12,965 nt of DNA, taken from NCBI RefSeq assembly GCF_046542825.1, contig NZ_JBKHAQ010000082.1, forward strand, positions 1 through 12,965, read 5' to 3'. Position numbers and translations under genes: made by a program. This stretch comes from Rhodosalinus sp046542825 (GTDB lineage: Bacteria; Pseudomonadota; Alphaproteobacteria; Rhodobacterales; Rhodobacteraceae). The notes beneath the pieces are model-generated. The model saw only the letters and a program-made list of their open reading frames with translations, made no database searches and had not been told where the DNA came from. Positions 6,739-12,965 of the stretch are shown here, one piece after another; within the stretch, counting starts at the first letter, position 1; each line of letters begins with the position of its first letter.

Positions 6739-7194
6739 TCAGGTAATCGCCTCCAGTCGCTCCTTCGACAGGTCGCCCGGCACGATGGTGAAGGGCACCG
6801 GCAGGCTGCCCGCGTTGCGCGTGAGCTGCGAGACCAGCGGCCCCGGCCCCTTTCCGTCGGAGGCCGCGCCCAGCACGAGGACGCCGATCTCGGTGTCCTC
6901 CTTGACCTGGGCAAGGATCTCCGGCACCGGCTCGCCCTCGCGGATCACCAGTTCCGGGTCGATCTTGTGACGGTCGCGCATCCATTTCGCGAAAACTTCG
7001 AAATGGGCGTGGATGCGTTCGCGCGCCTCCTCGCGCATCACCTCGCCAACGCCGATCCAGTGCTGGAATTCGTCCGGCGGGATGACGGCCAGGATGCACA
7101 CGCCGCCGCCCGTGTGCGCTGCGCGCATCGCCGCGAAACGCATGGCGTTGAGACATTCGCGGCTGTCGTCGAGCACGACGAGAAACTTGCGCAT
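6739..7194 (-). CDS. Universal stress protein (UspA family)
   Basis: A 151-residue single-domain cytoplasmic protein of the UspA superfamily. It begins with the typical first strand MRKFLVVLDDSRECLNAMRFA, has VCILAVIPP (32-40) as the second strand, IGVLVLGAAS (103-112) in the nucleotide-site region, and ends with the family-type LPVPFTIVPGDLS (131-143). The canonical ATP-binding run G-2x-G-9x-G-S is only partly visible at GAASDGKGPGPLVS, so ATP binding is uncertain. The ATG at 7194 fits the family N-terminus and has GAGAGGGGG upstream. Longer frames starting at 7221 or 7311 overlap or precede the candidate promoter and add non-family sequence. It is transcribed alone. The trigger of the stress response cannot be read from the sequence. 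Confidence 0.87.
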   Translation of the reverse strand: MRKFLVVLDDSRECLNAMRFAAMRAAHTGGGVCILAVIPPDEFQHWIGVGEVMREEARERIHAHFEVFAKWMRDRHKIDPELVIREGEPVPEILAQVKEDTEIGVLVLGAASDGKGPGPLVSQLTRNAGSLPVPFTIVPGDLSKERLEAIT

Positions 7195-7216
7195 GGCACC
7201 CCCTCTCCGGGTGACG

Positions 7217-7245
7217 ATCATGGCGCAGCAGGGCGAAGGGCGCAA
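7217..7245 (-). promoter_or_regulatory. Candidate promoter of the universal stress protein gene
   Basis: On the minus strand TTGCGC (7245-7240) is followed after 17 bp by CATGAT (7222-7217), which matches the -10 consensus at four of six bases. A start near 7210 would leave a short leader before the ATG at 7194. Confidence 0.5.
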
Positions 7246-7276
7246 GCGCGGGGCAGGCGCCCGGCAGGCGCTCGGT

Positions 7277-7323
7277 CGCGCCCGGCCGGGCGCGCCTCGC
7301 GGGGCGGCCACGGCGAGGCCGCC
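7277..7323 (-). terminator. Tandem GC hairpins after the SDR gene
   Basis: Two perfect inverted repeats lie just downstream of the dehydrogenase stop. The first is GGCGGCC (7303-7309)/GGCCGCC (7317-7323) with a 7-nt loop. The second is an 18-bp palindrome at 7277-7294 that can fold as CGCGCCC-GGCC-GGGCGCG. No U-tract follows, so this is a terminator-like structure and not a classical intrinsic terminator. It separates the SDR transcript from the stress-protein promoter. Confidence 0.4.
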
Positions 7324-7342
7324 GCGCGCCCCTCGGGAGCGC

Positions 7343-8110
7343 TCAGCGCGGCGCCATGCGGATCGCGCCGTCGAGGCGGATGACCTCGCCGTTCAGCATC
7401 GTGTTCTCGACGATGTGGCGCGCGAGCGCCGCGAACTCCGACGGGTCGCCAAGACGCGAGGGGAAGGGCACCTGTGCACCCAGACTGTCCTGCACCTCCT
7501 GCGGCAGGCCCTTGAGCAGGGGCGTCAGGAAAAGCCCCGGTGCGATGGTGCAGACGCGGATGCCGAGGCTCGCCAGATCGCGCGCCATCGGCAGCGTCAT
7601 GCCGACCACGCCGCCCTTCGAGGCGGCATAGGCCACCTGCCCGATCTGCCCCTCGTAGGCCGCGACCGACGCGGTGTTGACGATCACGCCGCGCTCGCCG
7701 TCCGTGCCCAGCGGCTCGAGCGCGGCCATGCGCGCCGCCGTCTGGCTTGCCATGTAGAAGGTGCCCAACTGGTTCACCGCGATCACCTTCGCGAAGACGG
7801 CCGGGTCGTGCGGCGCGCCCTTCGAGACGGTCTTGGCCGCCGGGCCGATGCCTGCGCAACTCACGCAGATGCGCGGTGTGCCCAGGCGCGCTTCCACGGC
7901 GTCCAGCGCCGCCGTCACGCTCTCGGGGTCGCTCACGTCGGTCTTCTGGAAAAATCCGCCAGTCTCTTCGGCCATCGCCGCGCCGGTCGCTTCGTTCATG
8001 TCGAGGATCGCGACGCGCGCGCCCTGCCCCGCCAGCATCCGCACCACCGCGCCGCCAAGGCCCGAGGCCCCGCCGGTGACCGCCGCGACCGTCCCTGCCG
8101 TGATCTGCAT
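7343..8110 (-). CDS. HSD10-type short-chain dehydrogenase (3-hydroxyacyl-CoA dehydrogenase type II)
   Basis: A 255-residue classical short-chain dehydrogenase/reductase. It has the Rossmann motif TGGASGLG (12-19), Asp37 at the end of the second strand (NAD preference), VNQLG with Asn113, and the catalytic Ser148, Tyr161 and Lys165 in YAASK. The C-terminal half (ASVAAYEGQ, MTLPMARDLASLGIRV, APGLFLTPLL, QVPFPSRLGDP, NGEVIRLDGAIRM) closely resembles mitochondrial HSD10, which oxidises 2-methyl-3-hydroxybutyryl-CoA and other 3-hydroxyacyl-CoAs with NAD. A likely role is therefore isoleucine or short-chain acyl-CoA oxidation. The usual NAG/NCAG motif reads SCAG (84-87). It is divergent from the thioesterase and beta-oxidation genes, which fits an acyl-CoA role. 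Confidence 0.9.
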   Translation of the reverse strand: MQITAGTVAAVTGGASGLGGAVVRMLAGQGARVAILDMNEATGAAMAEETGGFFQKTDVSDPESVTAALDAVEARLGTPRICVSCAGIGPAAKTVSKGAPHDPAVFAKVIAVNQLGTFYMASQTAARMAALEPLGTDGERGVIVNTASVAAYEGQIGQVAYAASKGGVVGMTLPMARDLASLGIRVCTIAPGLFLTPLLKGLPQEVQDSLGAQVPFPSRLGDPSEFAALARHIVENTMLNGEVIRLDGAIRMAPR

Positions 8111-8139
8111 GTCTTTCCTCCCTCGGCCTGTCGCGGCGT

Positions 8140-8168
8140 GTTGTCCGCCGTCCGCGCAGCGGCGTCAA
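8140..8168 (-). promoter_or_regulatory. Candidate promoter of the SDR gene
   Basis: On the minus strand TTGACG (8168-8163) is followed after 17 bp by GACAAC (8145-8140). The -35 is good and the -10 weak. It lies in the 117-bp gap shared with the divergent thioesterase gene. Confidence 0.35.
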
Positions 8169-8172
8169 CCGG

Positions 8173-8185
8173 CGCTTGCCAAGCG
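8173..8185. promoter_or_regulatory. Palindrome in the divergent SDR/thioesterase gap
   Basis: A perfect inverted repeat, CGCTTG-C-CAAGCG, lies 4 bp upstream of the candidate SDR -35 hexamer and about 40 bp before the thioesterase ATG. The position suits an operator controlling both directions. No regulator is encoded nearby. Confidence 0.3.
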
Positions 8186-8227
8186 ACCCCGCCCCCGCCA
8201 CTCTCGCCCCCCGGAAAGGAGAGCCCG

Positions 8228-8665
8228 ATGCCCGACCGCGCCCCGCCCGGCACCCGCGCCGATTATGCCGCCTTCCACACCCTGCCCACGCGCTGGGCGG
8301 ACAACGACGCCTACGGGCACCTGAACAACGTCGTGCACTATGCGCTCTTCGATACCGCCGTCACGCTGTGGCAGATGGAACAGGGCTGTTTCGACTTGAC
8401 CGGCGCGACAGTGCGCCTGCTGGTGGTCGAGAGCGGCTGTCGCTACCACGCCGAGGCGGCCTTCCCCGACCAGATCCGTGCCGGCCTGCGTCTGGGCCGG
8501 CTGGGGCGCAGTTCCTGGACGACCGAGGTGGGGCTTTTCGCCAACGACGACGGCACCGCCTTTGCCGAGGGATTCTTCGCGCAGGTGCAGGTGGGGTCGC
8601 GGAGCGGCCGGCCCGAGCCGCTGGGCGAGGCGGTGCGCGCGGCGCTGGAGCGGATCGCGGTCTGA
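8228..8665 (+). CDS. Hotdog-fold acyl-CoA thioesterase (4HBT family)
   Basis: A 145-residue single hotdog-domain protein of the 4-hydroxybenzoyl-CoA thioesterase/YbgC-FcbC group. The signature RWADNDAYGHLNNVVHY is at 22-38, with Asp27 aligning with the catalytic Asp of that group, followed by a long helix and the strands VRLLVVESGCRYH (62-74) and SSWTTEVGLFA (95-105). It is expected to hydrolyse a short- or medium-chain acyl-CoA in the cytoplasm; the sequence does not give the substrate. The start is the ATG at 8228 with GGAAAGGAG 6 nt upstream. A much longer open frame that begins at 7013 runs antisense to other genes and is not real. It is the first plus-strand gene, 133 bp before the hydratase/dehydrogenase gene. 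Confidence 0.87.
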   Translation: MPDRAPPGTRADYAAFHTLPTRWADNDAYGHLNNVVHYALFDTAVTLWQMEQGCFDLTGATVRLLVVESGCRYHAEAAFPDQIRAGLRLGRLGRSSWTTEVGLFANDDGTAFAEGFFAQVQVGSRSGRPEPLGEAVRAALERIAV

Positions 8666-8680
8666 GCGGAAACCATCCGC
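8666..8680 (+). terminator. Small stem-loop after the thioesterase
   Basis: GCGGA (8666-8670) and TCCGC (8676-8680) form a 5-bp stem with an AACCA loop directly after the thioesterase stop. It is short and has no U-tract, so it is at most a weak pause or attenuation site. Confidence 0.2.
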
Positions 8681-8731
8681 CGCCCGCGCAGCCTCCGATC
8701 TGTTGCCCCATCCGCGCACCCCGCGCCCGCG

Positions 8732-8760
8732 TTGACCATGGCCCGGCGCTTGGCTACCAC
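8732..8760 (+). promoter_or_regulatory. Candidate promoter of the hydratase/dehydrogenase-matB pair
   Basis: TTGACC (8732-8737) is followed after 17 bp by TACCAC (8755-8760). The -35 is good and the -10 modest. A start near 8767 would give a leader of about 30 nt. It would allow this pair to be transcribed separately from the thioesterase. Confidence 0.4.
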
Positions 8761-8798
8761 CCACGCCACGCGAGGCAGGAGCGAGGGGGAGCCGGGCC

Positions 8799-10889
8799 AT
8801 GGCCGCCACGGAGACGATCAACGAGGTCATCGAGGTCGAGCGCGCGGGCGACATCGCCCTGATCCGCATCGACAACCCGCCGGTGAATGCCGCGGGCCTC
8901 AAGGTGCGCGAGGGGCTGGTCGCGGCGATCGACGCGCTGGAAGCGGACATGGAGGTCAAGGCCATCGGCCTCTACGCGGCCGGGCGCACCTTTGTCGCCG
9001 GCGCCGATATCCGCGAATTCGGCAAGCCGCCGGTCGAGCCCTGGCTGCCCGACGTGGTGAACCGGATCGAGGGCTGCGCCAAGCCCGTGGTCGTGGCGCT
9101 GCACGGCACTGCCCTGGGCGGCGGCTTCGAGGTGGCGCTGGCCGCGCACTATCGCGTCGGCGCACCCGGGCTGCGCGTCGGCCTGCCGGAGGTCAACCTC
9201 GGCATCATTCCCGGCGCGGGCGGCACCCAGCGCGCGCCGCGCCTTGCCGGCATGCGGATGGCGCTCGACATGATCACCTCCGGCCGCCACGTTCCGGCAC
9301 AGGAGGCGCTGGAGGCGGGGCTCATCGACGAGATCCGCGAGGGCGAGCCGCGCGAGATCGCGCTCGCCGCCGCGCGCGATGCGCTGGCGGGCCGGATCGA
9401 GACGCGCCGGACGGGCCAGATCGCGGCCGAGCGGGACGAGGCGGCGCTCGACGAGTATCGCGAGAGGATGGCGAAACAGGCCCCCCTGCTCTTCTCGCCG
9501 CACAAATGCGTCGACGCGGTCGAAGGCGCGACCATGCCCATCGCCGAGGGCATGGCGCACGAGCGCGCGCTTTTCCGCGAATGTCAGGACAGCCCGCAGC
9601 GCGCAGGCCTGGTGCACGCCTTCTTCGCCGAGCGGGCGGTCGCGAAATTCCCCGAGAAGGACGCGGAGCCACGCGACTTGCAGAAGATCGGCGTGATCGG
9701 CGGCGGCACGATGGGGTCGGGCATCGCCACCGCCTGCCTGCTCGCCGGCTACGCCGTCACGCTGGTCGAGGTCTCGCCGGACGCGCTGGAACGCGGTCTT
9801 GCCACCGTGACGAAGAATCTCGACGGCGCGGTCAAGCGCGGCAAACTCGACGCGGCGGGGCGCGAAGCCACCCTCGCCCGGCTCGACAGCGCCACGCAGA
9901 TCGAGGCGCTGGGCGAAGCCGACCTGGTGATCGAGGCGGTCTTCGAGGACATGGGCGTGAAGAAGGAGATCTTCGCCAAGCTCGACGCCACCCTCGCGCC
10001 GGGCGCGATCATGGCGACCAACACCTCCTATCTGGACGTGAACGAGATCGCCGCGGCCACCTCGCGCCCCGAGGCGGTGCTGGGGCTGCACTTCTTTTCG
10101 CCCGCCCACGTCATGAAGCTGGTGGAGATCGTGGTCGCCGACCGCACGGCGCCAGAGGCGGTCGCCACCGGCTTCGCGCTGGCGAAGAAGTTGAAGAAGA
10201 TCGGCGTGCGCAGCGGCGTCTGCGACGGCTTCATCGGCAACCGCATCATGCAGCATTACCGCAAGGCGGCGGACTACATGCTGCTCGACGGCGCGCATTT
10301 CGAACAGGTCGACCGCGCGCTGGAGGATTTCGGCTTTGCCATGGGTCCCTTCCGCGTCTCCGACCTTGCCGGGCTCGACATCGGCTGGACCTACCGCAAG
10401 CGCCACGCCGACACGCGGCCCGAGGAGGAGCGCTATGTCCGCATCGCCGACCGCATCTGCGAAGAGGGGATGTTCGGCCGCAAGACGGGGCGCGGCTTCT
10501 ACCTCTACGGCGAGGGCGAGAGCGGGCCGAACCCCGCCGCCGAGGCCATCGTGGAAAGCGAGCGCGCGGCCGCCGGCGTCACCCCGCGCAGCTTCTCCGA
10601 CGAAGAGGTCGTGGCGCGCTACATGACCGCGATGATCACCGAGGCCGCGCGCGTGGTCGAGGAAGGCATCGCCCAGCGCCCGATCGACGTGGATGCCGTG
10701 CTGCTCTTCGGCTACGGCTTCCCGCGCTTCCGGGGCGGGCCGCTGCATTACGCCGACCAGCTCGGCCTTGCTGAAGTGATCCGGCGGATCGAGACCTACG
10801 CGCAGGAGGACGCGCACTACTGGCAGGTGCCGGGGCTCCTGCGGCGACTCGCGGCGGAGGGCAAATCCTTCGCGGAGCTGAATCCATGA
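8799..10889 (+). CDS. Fused enoyl-CoA hydratase / 3-hydroxyacyl-CoA dehydrogenase (FadJ/FadB-type)
   Basis: A 696-residue cytoplasmic beta-oxidation enzyme catalysing hydration of trans-2-enoyl-CoA and NAD-dependent oxidation of L-3-hydroxyacyl-CoA. The crotonase domain (about 10-190) has FVAGADIREF (65-74), the oxyanion-hole region ALGGGFE (105-111), and catalytic Glu111 and Glu131 in GLPEVNLGIIPGAGGTQR. The dehydrogenase domain has the Rossmann motif IGGGTMGSGIA (300-310). Its active site is His431 in HFFSPAHVMK, Glu443 in LVEIV and Asn481 in FIGNRI, followed by two C-terminal helical repeats (YGFPRFRGGPLHYAD near 639-653). At about 700 residues it is the size of FadJ/FadB alpha subunits and peroxisomal multifunctional enzyme. 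No thiolase lies in the window. The start ATG has GAGGGGGAG upstream. Its stop overlaps the matB start by ATGA, indicating translational coupling. Confidence 0.93.
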   Translation: MAATETINEVIEVERAGDIALIRIDNPPVNAAGLKVREGLVAAIDALEADMEVKAIGLYAAGRTFVAGADIREFGKPPVEPWLPDVVNRIEGCAKPVVVALHGTALGGGFEVALAAHYRVGAPGLRVGLPEVNLGIIPGAGGTQRAPRLAGMRMALDMITSGRHVPAQEALEAGLIDEIREGEPREIALAAARDALAGRIETRRTGQIAAERDEAALDEYRERMAKQAPLLFSPHKCVDAVEGATMPIAEGMAHERALFRECQDSPQRAGLVHAFFAERAVAKFPEKDAEPRDLQKIGVIGGGTMGSGIATACLLAGYAVTLVEVSPDALERGLATVTKNLDGAVKRGKLDAAGREATLARLDSATQIEALGEADLVIEAVFEDMGVKKEIFAKLDATLAPGAIMATNTSYLDVNEIAAATSRPEAVLGLHFFSPAHVMKLVEIVVADRTAPEAVATGFALAKKLKKIGVRSGVCDGFIGNRIMQHYRKAADYMLLDGAHFEQVDRALEDFGFAMGPFRVSDLAGLDIGWTYRKRHADTRPEEERYVRIADRICEEGMFGRKTGRGFYLYGEGESGPNPAAEAIVESERAAAGVTPRSFSDEEVVARYMTAMITEAARVVEEGIAQRPIDVDAVLLFGYGFPRFRGGPLHYADQLGLAEVIRRIETYAQEDAHYWQVPGLLRRLAAEGKSFAELNP

Positions 10890-12394
10890 CCAACCCGCTC
10901 TGGGACCGGCTCTTCGGCGTGCACCTGGGACGCGAGACGCCCTTCCTGCACCTGCCGGACGGCAGGACGCTCACCCACGACGCCTTTTTGCGGCTGTCGG
11001 CGCGCTTCGCCCACACGCTTGGCGATTGCGGCCTCGCCCCCGGCGACCGGCTGGCGCTTCAGGTCGAGAAATCGCCCGAGGGGCTCGCCGTCTATGCCGC
11101 CTGCGCGGCCGCTGGCGTGATCTTCCTTCCGCTGAACACGGCCTATACGCCCGCGGAACTCGACCATTTCATCGGCAATTCGGGCGCGAAACTGTTCCTC
11201 TGCGACCCCGCGAAGGCAGAGGCGCTGCGCCCCGTGGCCGAGGCGCATGGCACGCGGCTGGAAACGCTCGCCGCCGACGGCACCGGCAGCTTCGCCGCGC
11301 TGGCCGGGGACAGGCCCGAGCACTTCGCCCCCGTCCCCCGCGCCGAGGACGACCTCGCGGCCTTCCTCTACACCTCGGGCACCACGGGGCGGTCGAAGGG
11401 CGCGATGCTGACCGCGCGCAACCTGCTGTCGAACGCCGAGGTGCTGACCAGGGCCTGGCGCTTCACCGCCGATGACGTGCTGCTGCACGCGCTGCCCATC
11501 TTCCACACGCACGGGCTTTTCGTAGCGACCAACGTCATGCTGCTGGCGGGCGGCGCGATGATCTTCCACCCGAGGTTCGACGCCGCCGCCGCGATCCGCG
11601 ACCTGCCGCGCGCCACCGCGATGATGGGCGTGCCCACCTTCTACACCCGGCTGCTCGACAGCCCGGATTTCACGCGCGAGACCTGCGCCAACATGCGCCT
11701 CTTCGTCTCCGGCTCCGCGCCGCTTCCGGCGGAGACGCACCGCCGCTTCGAGGAGCGCACCGGGCACCGCATCCTCGAACGCTACGGCATGACAGAGACG
11801 AACATGATCACCTCCAACCCCTGTGACGGCGAGCGCCGCGCAGGCACCGTGGGACTACCGCTGCCGGGGGTCGCGGTGCGCATCTGCGACGCCAAAGGCC
11901 GGGAGGTGCCGCAGGGCGAGACCGGCGTGATCGAGGTGCGCGGCCCCAACGTCTTCCACGGCTACTGGCAGATGCCCGAAAAGACCGCGGAGGAATTCCG
12001 CGACGACGGCTTCTTCATCACCGGCGACCTCGCGCGGCAGGACGCCGATGGCTACATCACCATCGTCGGCCGGGCCAGGGACCTGATCATCTCCGGCGGA
12101 TTCAACATCTACCCCAAGGAGCTCGAGGAGGCGATCGACGCGCAGCCAGGCGTGCTGGAAAGCGCGGTGATCGGCGTGCCCCACCCGGATTTCGGCGAAA
12201 CGCCCGTGGCGCTGATCGTGCCCCAGGGCGCCGGCCCCGACCTTTCGCAGGTCGAGCGCGCGCTGCGCGACACGCTTGCAGGCTTCAAGCAGCCCCGCAG
12301 GCTGATCCTCGTGGACGGCTTGCCGCGCAACACCATGGGCAAGGTGCAGAAAGCCGAACTTCGCAGGAGCCACGCGAGCCTCTTCGCCTCCTGA
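10886..12394 (+). CDS. matB: Malonyl-CoA synthetase MatB
   Basis: A 502-residue acyl-adenylating enzyme (ANL superfamily) that converts malonate, and often methylmalonate, plus ATP and CoA into the CoA thioester. Motifs are the P-loop YTSGTTGRSKGA (162-173), VSGSAPLPAETH (274-285), ERYGMTETNM (298-307), the TGD of FFITGDLARQD (377-387), the hinge GRARDLIISGGFNIYPKE (395-412) and the A10 lysine Lys486 in PRNTMGKVQK. The run from ERYGMTETNM through SNPCDGERRAG to VGLPLPGV is typical of MatB and separates it from generic acyl-CoA ligases. PRNTMGK fits the P-x4-G-K pattern acetylated by Pat-type enzymes in related synthetases, so post-translational control is possible. It is coupled to the upstream beta-oxidation gene by ATGA. 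Confidence 0.9.
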   Translation: MTNPLWDRLFGVHLGRETPFLHLPDGRTLTHDAFLRLSARFAHTLGDCGLAPGDRLALQVEKSPEGLAVYAACAAAGVIFLPLNTAYTPAELDHFIGNSGAKLFLCDPAKAEALRPVAEAHGTRLETLAADGTGSFAALAGDRPEHFAPVPRAEDDLAAFLYTSGTTGRSKGAMLTARNLLSNAEVLTRAWRFTADDVLLHALPIFHTHGLFVATNVMLLAGGAMIFHPRFDAAAAIRDLPRATAMMGVPTFYTRLLDSPDFTRETCANMRLFVSGSAPLPAETHRRFEERTGHRILERYGMTETNMITSNPCDGERRAGTVGLPLPGVAVRICDAKGREVPQGETGVIEVRGPNVFHGYWQMPEKTAEEFRDDGFFITGDLARQDADGYITIVGRARDLIISGGFNIYPKELEEAIDAQPGVLESAVIGVPHPDFGETPVALIVPQGAGPDLSQVERALRDTLAGFKQPRRLILVDGLPRNTMGKVQKAELRRSHASLFAS

Positions 12395-12531
12395 TCCGGC
12401 GCCCGGGTCCAGCGCCGGCACGCCGGGCGCTCGCGGCGAGGGCGCGCCCCGGGCCCCGGGCAAGGACAGGGAAGAAGGCGTCGTGCAGCCCTGCAAGCCC
12501 ACAGGATTCGACGAGGTCCCCGAGGGCCTGA
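12395..12531. other. Intergenic stretch between matB and the integrase remnant
   Basis: Apart from the hairpin just after matB, this stretch holds GC-rich low-complexity sequence, including two adjacent CCCCGGG units near 12448-12461. I see no supported gene in it. A short open frame from 12483 overlaps the integrase remnant in another frame and resembles no family I recognise. With the remnant that follows, it makes up the 325-bp gap before the AlpA-like gene. Confidence 0.4.
12399..12430 (+). terminator. GC hairpin after matB
   Basis: GCGCCCGG (12399-12406) and CCGGGCGC (12423-12430) form a perfect 8-bp stem with a 16-nt loop, beginning 4 nt after the matB stop codon. It is well placed for a terminator or mRNA 3'-end stabiliser, but no T-run follows. 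Confidence 0.4.
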
Positions 12532-12723
12532 AGGGCCCGGAACCGAAAGAAAGCGCGACAGATCGAGGAGATGCCTTACGGCGAGGTGCCGGCGTTCCAC
12601 TCCTCGCTCGCGGACGACGATCCAACCCAGCTCGCGCTGCGGATGCTGATCCTGATCGGCCTGCGCTCGGCGGCGCGGCGTGATTCAAACAATTCGTCAT
12701 TCAACCCGGAGATTCTCAGATGA
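12532..12723 (+). pseudogene. Remnant of a phage-type tyrosine integrase
   Basis: The frame read from 12532 gives RKKARQIEEMPYGEVPAF and then, after a short linker, LALRMLILIGLRSA. This resembles the junction between the core-binding and catalytic domains of P4-like integrases: a basic linker, the MPYxEVPAF helix start, and LxLTGxR with the first catalytic arginine. Only about 45 residues remain. A stop precedes the frame at 12529-12531. Similarity ends just after the GLRSA segment, where composition shifts to AT-richer sequence. The catalytic His, Arg and Tyr region is missing, so it cannot be active. The frame runs on to a TGA that overlaps the AlpA-like ATG (ATGA), as if an internal deletion joined it to sequence native to that gene's upstream side. 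Recognition is by motif memory only. Confidence 0.55.
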
Positions 12724-12899
12724 CGAACAGGGTTTTGCGCCGCCGCGACGTGGAGGCGCTCACCGGGCTCGGCCGGGCGACGATCTACCGACACCTGCGC
12801 GCGGGCAATGCTCCAAGGCCGATCCGGCTGGCGGAACGCCTCGTCGGCTGGCTCGAGCGCGACATCGAGGCCTGGCTCGCGAGCCGCGCCCGCGGCTGA
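12720..12899 (+). CDS. AlpA-family small phage-type DNA-binding regulator
   Basis: A 59-residue protein made almost entirely of a winged helix-turn-helix of the AlpA/MerR-like excisionase type. It has RRRDVEALTGLGRATIYRHLRAG (residues 7-29) as the helix-turn-helix and PRPIRLAERLVGWLERDIEAWLASR (32-56) as wing and C-terminal helix. The RxVGWxExDIEAWL pattern is the hallmark of the family. Such proteins are encoded on prophages and integrative elements, where they activate integrase or excision genes. GGAG lies 8 nt upstream of the ATG. It appears intact, although the integrase frame just upstream is only a stub. Its length is normal for the family. Confidence 0.8.
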   Translation: MTNRVLRRRDVEALTGLGRATIYRHLRAGNAPRPIRLAERLVGWLERDIEAWLASRARG

Positions 12900-12912
12900 G
12901 CGCGCCCCATCG

Positions 12913-12965
12913 TCAGAACCGCTCGGCCCGGAGCACCTCGCAATCGGTGACCGTGACGATGCCGA
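12913..12965 (-). CDS. C-terminal end of an unidentified gene, cut by the window edge
   Basis: The minus strand is open from the window edge to a TGA at 12915-12913 and encodes the last 16 complete codons, GIVTVTDCEVLRAERF. Codon usage and the hydrophobic-strand-like pattern look like real protein, and the convergent position just after the AlpA-like gene is sensible. I do not recognise the family from this short tail. Confidence 0.35.
   Translation of the reverse strand, partial: GIVTVTDCEVLRAERF

Noticed and set aside
6650..6740. Possible tRNA in the usp-nfu gap
   Set aside because: A TTCAAGA string resembles a T-loop, but its flanking arm does not pair and I find no acceptor stem or anticodon arm.
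7013..8227. N-terminal extension of the thioesterase frame upstream to 7013
   Set aside because: It runs antisense through the SDR gene and is Arg/Ala-rich. A strong Shine-Dalgarno marks the ATG at 8228.
8754..10817. A 687-codon minus-strand frame opposite the hydratase/dehydrogenase gene
   Set aside because: It mirrors third-position GC bias of a gene with complete catalytic motifs on the plus strand. Its own translation has no recognisable domain.
1..12965. CRISPR arrays, insertion sequences with terminal repeats, toxin-antitoxin or defence genes
   Set aside because: No regularly spaced repeats, transposase domains or paired small toxin/antitoxin genes were seen. The only mobile-element traces are at the right end.

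Overview
The window is very GC-rich DNA, roughly 68-70 % by eye, with dense and often overlapping genes. The protein families suggest an alphaproteobacterium of the Rhodobacteraceae/Roseobacter type: a BMP-type nucleoside transporter, an HSD10-like dehydrogenase, Nfu, TsaB and RimI in tandem, and MatB behind a fused beta-oxidation enzyme. This assignment is an inference from gene content and composition; no rRNA or tRNA is present to confirm it.

Layout. (1) 26-4801, minus strand: a complete four-gene ABC importer operon (BMP-type periplasmic binding protein, double-domain ATPase, two permeases), with a plausible promoter and palindromic operator at 4868-4917 and a strong hairpin between the first two genes. 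(2) 4968-6517, minus strand: a tightly overlapped nfu-tsaB-rimI operon. Its products are an Fe-S carrier, a subunit of the tRNA t6A machinery and an N-acetyltransferase of the ribosomal protein S18 type. A good promoter and a near-perfect Irr/ICE-like inverted repeat lie in front of nfu. TsaB has no ATG, GTG or TTG upstream of its conserved N-terminus and appears to start at CTG. (3) 6739-7194, minus strand: a single universal stress protein gene with its own promoter. (4) 7343-8110, minus strand: an HSD10-type short-chain dehydrogenase, divergent from (5) 8228-12394, plus strand: a hotdog thioesterase, a fused enoyl-CoA hydratase/3-hydroxyacyl-CoA dehydrogenase and malonyl-CoA synthetase MatB. 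The last two genes overlap by ATGA. (6) 12395-12965: non-core DNA with a broken tyrosine-integrase remnant and a small AlpA-type regulator, followed by the C-terminal end of an unidentified minus-strand gene cut by the window edge.

How the genes work together. Block 1 imports nucleoside-like compounds. Block 2 links Fe-S assembly to translation maintenance. Blocks 4 and 5 form an acyl-CoA neighbourhood (dehydrogenation, hydration, thioester hydrolysis, and activation of malonate or methylmalonate). Block 6 looks like the scar or edge of a mobile element.

I see no CRISPR array, toxin-antitoxin pair, defence system or secondary-metabolite cluster. The points most worth following up are regulatory and structural: the CTG start of tsaB, the ICE-like box, the hairpin within the transporter operon, and the integrase/AlpA scar.
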